Origin: Planctomycetota bacterium
GTDB lineage: Bacteria; Planctomycetota; UBA1135; UBA2386
DNA: 64,000 nucleotides
Direction: 5' to 3'
Assembly (NCBI GenBank): GCA_020849665.1
Contig: JADLFX010000107.1
Span: 1-64,000 of the forward strand
Part shown: positions 28,303 through 38,775 of the stretch, piece after piece
Layout: each line of letters opens with the position of its first letter
How positions within the stretch are numbered: the stretch's first letter is position 1
The notes under the pieces: generated by a model
Told to the model about the DNA's origin: nothing
The model's input: only the letters and a program-made list of their open reading frames with translations
Database searches by the model: none
Made by a program: the position numbers and the translations under genes

Positions 28303-29217
28303 ATGAGCTCGCAGATCCTCGCCTCCGTGGGCGTCGCGGCCCTGGTCGCCGGTGCCACCGCCTTCGCCCTTCCCCATTTCCTGCCCGACGACGCCGCCCA
28401 CGCCGAGAGCGCCGCGGGCGAAGCCGCAGCGCTCGCCGCCCGTCTCCAGGAGCAGCGCCAGACCCTCGAGGAAGTGCAGCGCCGGCTGCAGGCCCTGGAG
28501 TCGCGGGCGGGGGCGCCGGAGCGGGCGCCGGCCCGGGTCGAGGCGTCCGGCCCCAGCGACGCCCAGATCGAGGAGGCCGTGGCGCGGTACTTCCGTGCCC
28601 GCGGTGGCGAGCCCGGAGCCGCCGGTGCCGGCGCTGGCGGAGCCGCAGCGAAGCCCTCGACCTTCGACGCCAAGGCCGCCTTCCAGGAGCTCCTGGCCAC
28701 CACCGACATCTGGAACCCCAAGCTCGGGGAGATCTGGAAGCAGGCGCGCGAGGCCGGGAAGCTCGACGAGCTGGTGAAGCTCTTCGAGGCGCGGGCCAAG
28801 GAGAACCCAGGGCAGGCGCAGGCCCACACGGAGCTCGGCAAGGCCTACCTGCAGAAGCTCTTCGCCGGGGGCATGGGGCCCGAGGCCGGGCTCTGGGGGA
28901 CCCGCGCCGACAAGGCCTTCGACCGTGCCCTGGAGGCGGATCCCGAGCACTGGGAGGCGCGGTTCCAGAAGGCGGTGTCCCTGGCCAACTGGCCGGACTT
29001 CCTCGGTCGCAAGCCCGAGGCCGTACGCAACCTGGAGACCCTGGTCACGCAGCAGGAGACTCGCGGCGACAACCGCCCCGAGTACCTGCAGACCTACCTC
29101 ATCCTCGGCAACCTCTACTCCCAGCAGGGCAAGGACGACAAGGCCCGGGAGATCTGGCAGAAGGGTCTGCGGGTGTTCCCCAACGACGCCGAGCTGCGCA
29201 AGAAACTGGGTCGCTGA
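28303..29217 (+). CDS. Membrane-anchored coiled-coil/TPR protein
   Basis: The 304-residue protein has an N-terminal membrane anchor (SVGVAALVAGATAFALPHF), a coiled coil (residues ~40-70, LEEVQRRLQALES) and an Ala/Gly linker. Three to four TPR motifs follow (AQAHTELGKAYL, DPEHWEARFQKAVSLAN, TYLILGNLYSQQGKDDKAREIW). It is probably an adaptor in the cell envelope. It precedes a pseudopilin gene, so a role in pilus or secretion assembly is possible but not shown. Confidence 0.75.
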   Translation: MSSQILASVGVAALVAGATAFALPHFLPDDAAHAESAAGEAAALAARLQEQRQTLEEVQRRLQALESRAGAPERAPARVEASGPSDAQIEEAVARYFRARGGEPGAAGAGAGGAAAKPSTFDAKAAFQELLATTDIWNPKLGEIWKQAREAGKLDELVKLFEARAKENPGQAQAHTELGKAYLQKLFAGGMGPEAGLWGTRADKAFDRALEADPEHWEARFQKAVSLANWPDFLGRKPEAVRNLETLVTQQETRGDNRPEYLQTYLILGNLYSQQGKDDKAREIWQKGLRVFPNDAELRKKLGR

Positions 29218-29305
29218 GCCGGCGGGGGCGTGGCGTCCGCGCCGGGGGGGTGTCGGGAATCCCCACACCTCAAGCCGGGCGGCTCGGCCGGTCGATGGCG
29301 AGACC

Positions 29306-30355
29306 GTGTCTCGCGGGGAACGAGCGGCTCGCCGTACTCGGGGCTTCACGCTCCTCGAGCTGATGATCGTGGTCAGCATCGTCGCGATCCTCGCGACGAT
29401 CGCGGTGCCCTCGTACCTCAGCGCGATCCGCTCGGCCCGCATCCAGAAGGCCAAGGAGGAGCTGCGCGTGATCAGCGCGGCGATCGACATGCACCGCGCG
29501 CAGAACGGATCGCGTCTGCCGTTGACCCTGCACGAGGTGGGCCATGGCGATCGGCTGGATCCGTGGGGTGTGCCGTACTGCTATCTGAACTACGAGGCGG
29601 GCACCGGAGACGGCCTCGACTGGGCGCTGGACGCCGGTCTCCTCGATCCTAGCGCGGTGTTCCTGGCCGATGCGGGTGCGGGCTCGGGCGGCAGTGCCGG
29701 CGCCGGAGGGAGCGGTGGCGGGAGCAGCGCGGGTGGAGGCACCGGCGGGGGTGGCGGCGGCAGTGGTGCTGGCGCAGGCGGAATCGGCGGCGGCGGTGGT
29801 GGAGGCGCCGGCGGGGGTGGCGGCGGCAGTGGTGCTGGCGCAGGCGGAAGCGGCGGCGGCAGTGGAGGAGGCACCGGCGGGAGTGGCGGAGGCAGTGGTG
29901 CTGGCGCAGGCGGAAGCGGCGGCGGCAGTGGAGGAGGCACCGGCGGGAGTGGCGGAGGCAGTGGTGCTGGCGCAGGCGGAAGCGGCGGCGGCAGTAGTGG
30001 AGGTGCCGGCGGGGGTGGCGGAGGGAGCGGTGGTTCAGGACTCGTTGCTGTCGGCACACCTGGCAGTGGCGTGAGCAGTGCAGTGGATCTGAGCTCCGGC
30101 CCCGGGAGGAGCGCGGAGGCACACCTTCGCAACGTGCTGCGCGGCAGCCGGGGCCGCAAGCGCGCCTTCATCGACGTCCCGGTGCCCGTGGTGCGCCGGA
30201 GCGACCGCTATCTCTTTCCGCTGAACTCGGACTACGACCTCTTCAGCCTGGGGCCGGACAGCCGCACGGCCGTCTCGCTGGGCGCGCCCATGGCCATGGA
30301 CGACGTCATCCGTGCCAACGACGGGGGCTACTTCGGACTGGCCTCGAAGTACTGA
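29306..30355 (+). CDS. GspG-like pseudopilin with Gly-rich tandem-repeat insertion
   Basis: The 349-residue protein has a prepilin site TRG then FTLLELMIVVSIVAILATIA. The ends match major pseudopilin GspG: helix plus DPWGVPYCYLNY early, and DYDLFSLGPDSRT near the C-terminus. Between them, residues ~123-245 are an almost pure Gly/Ser/Ala/Thr stretch encoded by 66-nt tandem repeats, absent from ordinary GspG. No ATG is available in frame; GTG 29306 is the best start. Downstream genes lie 16 nt away. A structural pilin with a flexible surface loop is the likely role. Confidence 0.75.
   Translation: MSRGERAARRTRGFTLLELMIVVSIVAILATIAVPSYLSAIRSARIQKAKEELRVISAAIDMHRAQNGSRLPLTLHEVGHGDRLDPWGVPYCYLNYEAGTGDGLDWALDAGLLDPSAVFLADAGAGSGGSAGAGGSGGGSSAGGGTGGGGGGSGAGAGGIGGGGGGGAGGGGGGSGAGAGGSGGGSGGGTGGSGGGSGAGAGGSGGGSGGGTGGSGGGSGAGAGGSGGGSSGGAGGGGGGSGGSGLVAVGTPGSGVSSAVDLSSGPGRSAEAHLRNVLRGSRGRKRAFIDVPVPVVRRSDRYLFPLNSDYDLFSLGPDSRTAVSLGAPMAMDDVIRANDGGYFGLASKY
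29765..30028 (+). repeat. 66-bp tandem repeat (about four units)
   Basis: Units begin with GGTGCTGGCGCAGGCGGAA at 29765, 29831, 29897 and 29963, exactly 66 nt apart. The second and third units are near-identical; the first and last diverge. Each unit encodes 22 residues of Gly/Ser/Ala/Thr and keeps the frame. Confidence 0.9.
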
Positions 30356-30371
30356 GCGCGAAGCACCCGCC

Positions 30372-31028
30372 ATGGCTCACCATCGCAGATCCTGGTTCCG
30401 CCGGCAGTGGATCGTGGATCGCAGCTTCCAGCTCGACCTGATCTGGCGTGCGACCCTCCTGACGCTGGGCGTCCTCGTCCTGCTCACCCTGGGGGTGTTC
30501 GTGCCCCTCCTGCACCAGTCCTCCGCCGAGGGTCCCGATCCGATCCGCTCGACCGATGCCGCGGTGGTCCTGCTCTACATGCACGAGCGATTCTGGGCCA
30601 TCGCCGCCGCCTGTCTCGTCGTCGCGGTCCTCGGTGCCCTGGTGATCTCGCATCGGATCGCCGGTCCGCTGGTGCGCTTCAAGCGCCACCTCAGGATGCT
30701 CGGCGAAGGTCGAGTGCCCGAACCGCTGCGGACACGCCGCCACGATTACCTCAAACCCGAGGTCGAAGTCCTCAACGAGACCATGGCGAAGCTGGCCGAG
30801 CACTTCGCGGCGCTGCGTTCTGCCCAGGCGGCGGTGGTCCATGCTCTCGCCCGGGCGGAGGCGCGCGCGGCGTTCAGCACCGACGCCGAGCTGCGGGACG
30901 CGCTGCAGGCGTCCGGGGTGGCTGCGTCCCACGTGCGCGCCGCGCTGGAGCGCTTCCGCCGCGTGCCGGACCAGTCGGGCGACCGGGTCCAGGCACCTCC
31001 CGCGGAGGTCGTGGCGCAGGTCCACTGA
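30372..31028 (+). CDS. Small membrane protein with HAMP-like linker
   Basis: The 218-residue protein has two membrane helices (residues ~24-47 and ~76-98) flanking a short periplasmic loop. A HAMP-like sequence follows (ISHRIAGPLVRFKRHLRML), then a cytoplasmic coiled coil. It lacks kinase, GGDEF or methyl-accepting output domains. The ATG at 30372 is chosen over 30312, which lies inside the pseudopilin. It lies between a pseudopilin and a histidine kinase, so a signalling partner role is plausible. Confidence 0.72.
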   Translation: MAHHRRSWFRRQWIVDRSFQLDLIWRATLLTLGVLVLLTLGVFVPLLHQSSAEGPDPIRSTDAAVVLLYMHERFWAIAAACLVVAVLGALVISHRIAGPLVRFKRHLRMLGEGRVPEPLRTRRHDYLKPEVEVLNETMAKLAEHFAALRSAQAAVVHALARAEARAAFSTDAELRDALQASGVAASHVRAALERFRRVPDQSGDRVQAPPAEVVAQVH

Positions 31029-31051
31029 ATCCCGCGCTCGGACCGCACACC

Positions 31052-32923
31052 ATGACCGGGATCGCAACCGTCGCAGCGAGCAGGGTGGGACGACGCTGGC
31101 TCGGCGTACTGCTGGTGTGCGCGCTGCTCCCGCTCCTCGGGTTCGCGGGGTTCTCGGTCCGACACGTGCGCGAGCAGCTCTGGGAGGACGCCCAGAACAG
31201 CCTGCACGCCGCGGCGAAGTCGGCCGGCATGAGCCTGGCCGAGAAGCTGCAGCGCCTGGAACAAGACCTGCTGCTGGCCGAACGCGACGTGCGCGAACAT
31301 TCTGCGGTGACGGGCACGACCGTCCACCCCGCGATCCGGGAACGACTGGCTGCGGGGTTCCACGGCGTCGTCCTCCTCGACCGCGCGCAGGCGATCCCGC
31401 TGCACGGGGAGGTTCCGGCGATCGCCTCGGTCCTGGATCCGGCGGAGCGTGCGCAGTTGGAATCCGGGCGCACGCTGGTGCGCGCCGCCGCCGGGCGTCG
31501 CGACGGCCGGATGAGTTCGCTGCAGCTCTTGCGGGGGATTCCCAACGAGAGCGGCGAACTCGCGTTGCTGGCCGCCGCGGTGCGCGAGGACCGGTTCTGG
31601 GATCCGGAGACGCTCCGGGCGAGCGGATCGGAGGTGTTCGTGCTCGGCTCCGGTGGCGATTGCCTCATGCGCACCAGCGCCGAGGCGCCCGGTCCGCAGG
31701 ATCTGGTCGGGTTCGCGCGGCGCGTGGAGTCCTCCGGCACCCGGGAATGGCAACTCGGCCGGGAGGCGCACGTGGCGCGCCACTGGCGGCTCTTCCTGCG
31801 CGCGCAGTACGGCGTGGACTGGGTGGTGGTCCAGAGTCGGGCGCGCGCCGCGGTGTTCGCCCCGATCGCGGGGTTCGAACGCGGGTTCGCCCTGACCACG
31901 TTCCTGGTGTTCCTGGTCGTCCTGGCCCTGGGGTTGCATCAGGTGCGCCGGATGCTGGACCCGATCATGCGGCTGCACACGGCGACCCGCGCGCTGGCCT
32001 CCGGCGAGTACGGCGTCCGGGCGCGGATCGAGGCTGCCGACGAGTTCGGCGACCTGGGCAGGTCCTTCGATTCGATGACCGAGGAACTGCTCCAGAACAT
32101 CCGCCGGCGCCAGCAGATCGAGAAGGCCCTGGTCGTGGCCCGCGACGCCGCGCTGGCCGCGGCCAAGGCCAAGCAGGACTTCCTGAGCAATGTCTCGCAC
32201 GAGCTGCGCACGCCCCTCACCTCGATCCTGACCGCGGCAGAGATCCTGCGCAGCTACAACGACACCGATGCGGCCACGCGCCTGGAGTTCGTGGGCATGA
32301 TCGGTGCGGAGGCGCAGCGGCTGACCCAGCTCATCGACAAGGTCCTGGAACTCACGGCCCAGGGCACGTGGGTGATGGACGAGACCAGGATCGAGGACTC
32401 GCTGCACCGGGCGCTCGCGGCCCTGCCGCGTGCGGAGCGCCAGCGCATCCACCTGCTGGTGGATCGGCAGCTGCCAGGAGTGCTGGGAGACGCGAAGCGA
32501 CTCGAACGCCTCTGGACCTCACTGCTGGAGAACGCCCTGCGCTTCAGCGACGCGCCCTCGCCGGTCGAGGTGCACGCAGGGGTCCGCGCGATGGGCCGCG
32601 AGATCGTGGTCGAGGTCGCGGACCGGGGCATCGGCATCTCCCCCGAGTACCACGAGGCGATCTTCGAGCCGTTCCGGCAGGTGCATGAGGACGTGCTCAC
32701 GGGCAAGACTCCGGGAGCGGGGTTGGGACTCACGCTGGCGCGCCACATCGCGGTCCGCCATGGCGGCCGGATCGAAGTGGAGTCCCGGCCCGGTGCAGGC
32801 TCCTTGTTCCGCGTGGTGCTGCCCGCGGTGGTGCCTGCGGCGCTGGCGGGCAGCGCCGCTGGCGCGGAGGAGAGCGCTCCGAGCCCGGGCGGCGCCGCCG
32901 CGCGGGTCGATCCCGTCGCCTAG
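31052..32923 (+). CDS. Membrane sensor histidine kinase
   Basis: The 623-residue protein has a first helix at residues 15-36, a large periplasmic sensor (~40-270), a second helix (~278-297), a HAMP domain (~298-350) and a HisKA domain with phospho-acceptor His383 in SNVSHELRTPLTSIL. The HATPase domain shows LENALRFSDAPSP (N box), VADRGIGISPEY (G1) and GAGLGLTLARHIAVRHGG (G2). No receiver or response-regulator gene is adjacent, so it is an orphan kinase in this window. The signal is unknown. Confidence 0.9.
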   Translation: MTGIATVAASRVGRRWLGVLLVCALLPLLGFAGFSVRHVREQLWEDAQNSLHAAAKSAGMSLAEKLQRLEQDLLLAERDVREHSAVTGTTVHPAIRERLAAGFHGVVLLDRAQAIPLHGEVPAIASVLDPAERAQLESGRTLVRAAAGRRDGRMSSLQLLRGIPNESGELALLAAAVREDRFWDPETLRASGSEVFVLGSGGDCLMRTSAEAPGPQDLVGFARRVESSGTREWQLGREAHVARHWRLFLRAQYGVDWVVVQSRARAAVFAPIAGFERGFALTTFLVFLVVLALGLHQVRRMLDPIMRLHTATRALASGEYGVRARIEAADEFGDLGRSFDSMTEELLQNIRRRQQIEKALVVARDAALAAAKAKQDFLSNVSHELRTPLTSILTAAEILRSYNDTDAATRLEFVGMIGAEAQRLTQLIDKVLELTAQGTWVMDETRIEDSLHRALAALPRAERQRIHLLVDRQLPGVLGDAKRLERLWTSLLENALRFSDAPSPVEVHAGVRAMGREIVVEVADRGIGISPEYHEAIFEPFRQVHEDVLTGKTPGAGLGLTLARHIAVRHGGRIEVESRPGAGSLFRVVLPAVVPAALAGSAAGAEESAPSPGGAAARVDPVA

Positions 32924-33864
32924 CCCCCGGCCGGGGTCGGGCGGTACGGCCCGATCCTCGGCAGCCAACAGCGCACGGCCGCACGATAGCGGCGATAGGG
33001 CTCGCCGAAGCGGGCCTCCAGATCGCGCTCCTCGCTGGGGCGCAGGAGGAGGTGCCATGCGACGCCCCCCGTCAGTGCGTAGGCGATCACGCCGGGGGAG
33101 CCCAGCCAGATGCCCACGGCAACGCCCTGGGCGATGCCGGCCACGGCCATGGGGTTGCGCACCCAGGCGTACGGACCGCTGACCACCAGCTCCCGCGCCG
33201 TGTCGGGCGGCAGGGGCGTGCCCTTGCCTCGCACGGCGACCACGATGCCGCTGCCGATGCCCAGGCAGCCGGCGAGCGCGAAGAGCGCTGCGCCGGCACC
33301 GCGCTGCCAGCCGGCGTGGAACGCCGGCAGGCCGAGAGCGCGCTCCAGCGCCACGATCCCTGGCGGCAGCAGGAACAGGAAGATCCCCCAGAACACCGTG
33401 GTCTGGGCGGCGGTCTTGGCGAGGTTCCAGCCGGTGGCGGCGGGGCGGGCGACACGGTAGCAGCCGGTGGTGGCCCCGGATGCCGCGGCCGCGGCGGCGC
33501 AGCTCGCGGCCGCGGCGGGCAGCATGGCGACCACCGCCCATGCTGCCCCGCCGGTGCGGGCGAACACGGCCGTGCAGTACAGCGTGGCGTAGCCGACGGC
33601 GCCGGTGCAGGCCCACGCCGCGGCCCGGGCCCAGGATCTCCCCCGGAGCAGGCCGGCGCCGGCGAGCAGCGAGGCCAGTCCCGTGGCGGCATCGGCGGGT
33701 CCGAACGAGAGCAGCCACGCGTCACCCCACGCGTTCACGCCGAACGCCGCGCGCAGTCCTGGGCGCAGCCAGAGGGCCAGCCACCAGGCCCCGAAGAGCA
33801 GGGCCTGCAGGACGAAGTAGCCACCCGCGAGCCGATCCGCCGCCTGCGACGCGGTGCCGGTCAT
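32920..33864 (-). CDS. Isoprenylcysteine carboxyl methyltransferase-like membrane protein
   Basis: The 314-residue protein has about seven hydrophobic segments and the ICMT/PEMT C-terminal signature: ELVVSGPYAWVRNPMAVAG and EERDLEARFGEPYRRY. Bacterial members methylate small lipophilic or thiol substrates with SAM; the substrate is unknown. The start at 33864 is 8 nt downstream of the cystathionine beta-synthase stop on the same strand, so they form an operon. The stop overlaps the histidine-kinase stop on the other strand. Confidence 0.8.
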   Translation of the reverse strand: MTGTASQAADRLAGGYFVLQALLFGAWWLALWLRPGLRAAFGVNAWGDAWLLSFGPADAATGLASLLAGAGLLRGRSWARAAAWACTGAVGYATLYCTAVFARTGGAAWAVVAMLPAAAASCAAAAAASGATTGCYRVARPAATGWNLAKTAAQTTVFWGIFLFLLPPGIVALERALGLPAFHAGWQRGAGAALFALAGCLGIGSGIVVAVRGKGTPLPPDTARELVVSGPYAWVRNPMAVAGIAQGVAVGIWLGSPGVIAYALTGGVAWHLLLRPSEERDLEARFGEPYRRYRAAVRCWLPRIGPYRPTPAGG

Positions 33865-33872
33865 GCGGGCGT

Positions 33873-35255
<1,383 letters not shown>

Positions 35256-35515
35256 CGGCGTGTCTCTCCGTGCGTCTGGCGACCAGCGGCCTTGCGGAGG
35301 CCGGCTGGCGCAGAATCCGGTGGCCACCGCCGTTGCGGCGTCGCGGCCACGGCCATCCCTGCGCCCTGCTTCCGCTGCCTGCGTCCCGACCGCGGCGGCA
35401 CGGCGGCGCCGGGGATCGCGACCGGCAGATTGAAGCAGGCTGGCCCATACCGGGCCACACTCGCACCGCTCCTCTTCCCAAACGCGGCTCCACTCCGCAA
35501 CATCACCCTTCCCCG
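35256..35515. other. Divergent intergenic region
   Basis: This 260-nt region lies between two divergent genes (cystathionine beta-synthase and an Arg-rich protein) and should hold both promoters. I see no convincing -35/-10 pair and no gene. Confidence 0.4.
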
Positions 35516-37009
35516 ATGCAGACCCCTGAATCCGCCGAGACGCCCCCGGTTGCCGTGCCCGTTCCCGCCCCCGCATCAGCCGGCGACGCGGCGGGCCCCG
35601 TCGCGCCGCTTCCGGATGCGGGTCTGACCGGCCTCCCGCCGGGCGCGGCCGAGGCCGATGGCGGACCACGGCGGCGCCGCCGGCGCCGCCGCAAGGGCCG
35701 GCGTGGCGAGGCCGGCGAGGGCGCTGCGCCGGGATCCGCCCCCGCGGGCGCTCCGGCGCCGGGGAGCGCCGCTCCCGCGAGGCCGCGCCCGGAGCGTCGC
35801 TTCCGCGACGAGCGGCGCGAGCCTCGCCACCGCGATGCCCGCCACGGGTCCGAGCACCATGCGATCACCGCGGTGCGCGCGCTCGCCGCCATGGTGGAGG
35901 GCCTGCTGCGCGTCGAGGGCGTCGATCCGCTCGACATGCCGCGCTCCGTGGAGATCCCGGTACGCATCCCCCTGGACGTGCGCCGCGACGGCGTGCGCGC
36001 CGCGTCCGATGCGATGCAGCAGATCCTGAAGCGCATCCAGGAGGTGCGCAGCCACGAGCGCGCGTTGGTGCCTGGTGCCGTGTACTGCTACTTCCAGGAC
36101 ACGGCGCAGGCGCAGCATTGCCGGCCGGAGCAGCCACGCGAGGTGTTCGACGGCTACGCCAGCACGGGCCGCCCCGTGTTCACCGACTTCGTGACGATGG
36201 CGATCGAGCGGAAGGACCCGCTCCTCGACCGCCTCCTCGCCGGCGACGACGTGATCCTCACCCACGTCACGATGGGCCGCGTGCTGCGCACCCAGCAGCT
36301 GCAGGAGTTCGGCAAGACCTCGCCGGTGTACCGGATCCTGGGCCAGGTGGATGCCGGACTCTTCCCGCTGCTCAACGACGAGCGCAAGGCCGCGTTCTCG
36401 TTCCAGCTCCTGCGCGGCACCACGCTGGAAGGCAAGCCGCGTCTGCGCCTGCACACCGTGGGCGCGGTGGATCTCCTGGACGTGGCCGATCCCGAGGTCG
36501 CCAACCTGGTCTACCGCTTCCAGCGCCGGCTCGACGCCGAGTCGCTGCGGCTCGCGGGCCTGCACAAGTCCGGCACGGAGGCCCTCGACGAGGAGGAGTT
36601 CGTCCTGCCGCTGCTCAAGGACCTGGCCCAGGCCCTGAGCGGCTACTCGCGTCGCGCCGGGCGGCGCACCCAGCATGCCGTCGAACGCAGCGATCAGGGC
36701 GTGCGGCCGACGGCCAAGGCCTACGAGGACGCCGAGCAGGCCGGTGACCTGGACCTGCTGCAGGACGACGTCGAGGGGACGGTGGTGGTGGTCGGCCCCA
36801 AGGGCAGGGTGCACGTGTTCACGACCGACGCCAAGCACGTGACCTCCCTGAACATGCAGGGCTCTGCCGTCGCCAAGCGGCGCCAGCAGGGCCGCTGGCG
36901 CCCGGCCGAGCCGGAGGAGCGGGGCGAGTTCCGCCTGCAGCTCAAGCGCCGGCGCAGTGCCGGCGAGGACACGGTGGCCGAGGCCACGCCCGACGCCTCC
37001 GCGGAGTGA
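35516..37009 (+). CDS. Uncharacterised protein with Arg-rich disordered N-terminus
   Basis: The 497-residue protein has a Pro/Ala-rich first 50 residues, then a strongly basic run (PRRRRRRRRKGRRG) and a basic linker to about residue 115. The remainder is a folded, mixed alpha/beta region without a motif I know (AITAVRALAAMVEGLLRVEG, PGAVYCYFQDTAQAQHC, ILGQVDAGLFPLL, KGRVHVFTTDAKHVTSL). The basic tail suggests RNA or DNA binding. It has no signal peptide. I cannot name a family. Confidence 0.7.
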   Translation: MQTPESAETPPVAVPVPAPASAGDAAGPVAPLPDAGLTGLPPGAAEADGGPRRRRRRRRKGRRGEAGEGAAPGSAPAGAPAPGSAAPARPRPERRFRDERREPRHRDARHGSEHHAITAVRALAAMVEGLLRVEGVDPLDMPRSVEIPVRIPLDVRRDGVRAASDAMQQILKRIQEVRSHERALVPGAVYCYFQDTAQAQHCRPEQPREVFDGYASTGRPVFTDFVTMAIERKDPLLDRLLAGDDVILTHVTMGRVLRTQQLQEFGKTSPVYRILGQVDAGLFPLLNDERKAAFSFQLLRGTTLEGKPRLRLHTVGAVDLLDVADPEVANLVYRFQRRLDAESLRLAGLHKSGTEALDEEEFVLPLLKDLAQALSGYSRRAGRRTQHAVERSDQGVRPTAKAYEDAEQAGDLDLLQDDVEGTVVVVGPKGRVHVFTTDAKHVTSLNMQGSAVAKRRQQGRWRPAEPEERGEFRLQLKRRRSAGEDTVAEATPDASAE

Positions 37010-37043
37010 GCGGCAGGCCGGTAGGGGTCCGTGCCGCCCGGAC

Positions 37044-38408
37044 TCAGAGCAGCGTCGTGACCGTCAGGCAGTAGATCAGCGCGCCGGAGAGGTCCGCGAG
37101 CGTGGTGAGGGCCGGGTTGGCGAGCAGTGCCGGGTCCAGCCGCAGCGCCGAGATCCCGATCGGGATCAAGGCGCCGAGCACCGCGGCGGAGATCACGTGC
37201 ACGCAGAGCGCGATCGCGATCGCGGCGGGGGCGCGGAATGTACCGGCGACATCCTGCTGGCCAAGCAACCACGCCTGTCCGAACGCCACCATGGCGAGTA
37301 CGAACGCCAGCAGGATGCTCACGCGCAGCTCCTTCCACAGCACGGCGAGCAGCGCGCTGGCCTTCAGGTCGCCGATCGCCAGCCCGCGGATCACGACGGT
37401 CGCGGTCTGTGCGCCCACGTTGCCGCCGGTGGCCATCACCATCGGCAGGAACGCGACGAGGATGGTGGCCGCGGTCTGCAGGCGGCCCTCGAAGTGGCGC
37501 ACGACGCTCGAGGTCACGATGTAGCAGAGCGCGAGGGCGGCGACCCAGGGGATGCGCCGCAGGAAGTAGCGGGTCACGGGCTCGCTGAGATAGGTGTCGG
37601 TCACGGACTCGCCGACCAGACCCGCCTGCTGCTCGATGTCCTCGGTGACCTCCTCCTTGAGGATGTCGGCGGCATCGTCGTAGGTGAGGATGCCGAGCAG
37701 CTTCTGCTGGTCGTCGACCACGGGCACGGCGATCAAGTCGTACTGCTGGAGCACCTTGGCGGCGTCCTCGGCCTTGTCGCTGGCCCGCACCGATGCGAAC
37801 TCGGTGCGCATGATCTCGCCGACCCGCTGGTGCGAGCGCGCGATCATCAGGTCGCGCAGCGAGAGCACGCCGATCAGGTGGCCCTCCTTGTCGACCACGT
37901 AGAGCACGTAGATCGTCTCGCGACTGGGCGCCTGGTGGCGCACCTCCTCGATCGCCTTCTGGGCGAGCAGGTCGGCCGCGATCGCGCAGTACTCGGTGCT
38001 CAGCACCGCGCCCACCTGATCGGCCTCGTACTGCTCGCGCCGGATCAGGTCGTCGCGCGCCGCCTGGGCCAGGAGCGGGAAGATCTGCTCGCGCACCCGC
38101 TCGTCGAGCCCCTCCAGGAATGCGGCCCGGTCGTCCGAGGGCATCGCCGCGAGCAGCTTCTTCACCTCGTCGCGGCCCGCGCTGAGGATGATGCTTTCCT
38201 GTACGTCGATGTCGAAGTACGAGAACACCACGCGCGCCAGCTCGAGGGGCAGCAGCGTGAGCACCTTGGCCACCTCCTCCGGGAGGAGTCCGGAGAGGTA
38301 GGCCGCCGCGTCGTTCGGGTGCAGGTCGGCGAGCACCTCGACCAGCTCCGCATGCTGCCCCTCTTCGAGGAGTTCGCGCAGTTCTGGTGTGAGGAGCGGG
38401 TTGCGCAT
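37044..38408 (-). CDS. mgtE: Magnesium transporter MgtE
   Basis: The 454-residue protein shows MgtE order: N domain (LHPNDAAAYLSGLLPEEV), two CBS domains (AIEEVRHQAPSRETIYVLYV ... GVLSLRDLMIA; FASVRASDKAEDAAKVL ... ILTYDDAADIL) and a C-terminal five-helix channel with the PMVMATGGNVGAQTATVVIR signature. It is a Mg2+-gated channel of the inner membrane. The start at 38408 (MRNPLL) is chosen over 38474 because the upstream residues are unlike the family. Confidence 0.92.
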   Translation of the reverse strand: MRNPLLTPELRELLEEGQHAELVEVLADLHPNDAAAYLSGLLPEEVAKVLTLLPLELARVVFSYFDIDVQESIILSAGRDEVKKLLAAMPSDDRAAFLEGLDERVREQIFPLLAQAARDDLIRREQYEADQVGAVLSTEYCAIAADLLAQKAIEEVRHQAPSRETIYVLYVVDKEGHLIGVLSLRDLMIARSHQRVGEIMRTEFASVRASDKAEDAAKVLQQYDLIAVPVVDDQQKLLGILTYDDAADILKEEVTEDIEQQAGLVGESVTDTYLSEPVTRYFLRRIPWVAALALCYIVTSSVVRHFEGRLQTAATILVAFLPMVMATGGNVGAQTATVVIRGLAIGDLKASALLAVLWKELRVSILLAFVLAMVAFGQAWLLGQQDVAGTFRAPAAIAIALCVHVISAAVLGALIPIGISALRLDPALLANPALTTLADLSGALIYCLTVTTLL

Positions 38409-38560
38409 GAGTCCGTCGCCGTGGCCGTGCCGGAGCCGCGGAGAAGGATGCCGCCCCGGGAAAGGGGATGCCACGCTTGACCGTTCCGCGGCACCACCGT
38501 AGGTTCCCGCGCCTTCTGGCCGGGACCGCGCGTTCCCGATCGAGTTCTCGGCCGGATCGT

Positions 38561-38637
<77 letters not shown>

Positions 38638-38675
38638 CTTCAAGTTCCGAGTCCTTTTCCTGGTTTCCTAGTCGA

Positions 38676-38692
38676 AAGCGCACGTTGCGCTT
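38676..38692 (+). terminator. Hairpin downstream of tRNA-Pro (island-borne)
   Basis: Perfect 7-bp arms AAGCGCA and TGCGCTT with loop CGT start 38 nt after the tRNA. It may replace the original tRNA terminator or be a recombination-protein site. Confidence 0.4.
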
Positions 38693-38724
38693 ACCCGCCG
38701 GTTGAGGCGGTGCGACGAAGCAGC

Positions 38725-38746
38725 CGTCCAGAATCGTCCAGAAACG
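38725..38746 (+). repeat. Left arm-site repeat (two CGTCCAGAA copies)
   Basis: The sequence CGTCCAGAA occurs twice in tandem (38725-38733 and 38735-38743), followed by ACG. An almost identical tandem pair lies at 47999-48018 near the other end, and one inverted copy at 48105-48113. I saw no other copy between. This layout is typical of arm-type binding sites of tyrosine integrases or excisionases. Confidence 0.65.
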
Positions 38747-38775
38747 GACGGGCCTGGACTCCTTCGAGCATCGCC

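Noticed and set aside
29590-30171. Proline-rich minus-strand frame
   Set aside because: It is the antisense image of the Gly-rich pseudopilin repeat (GGN to NCC codons).
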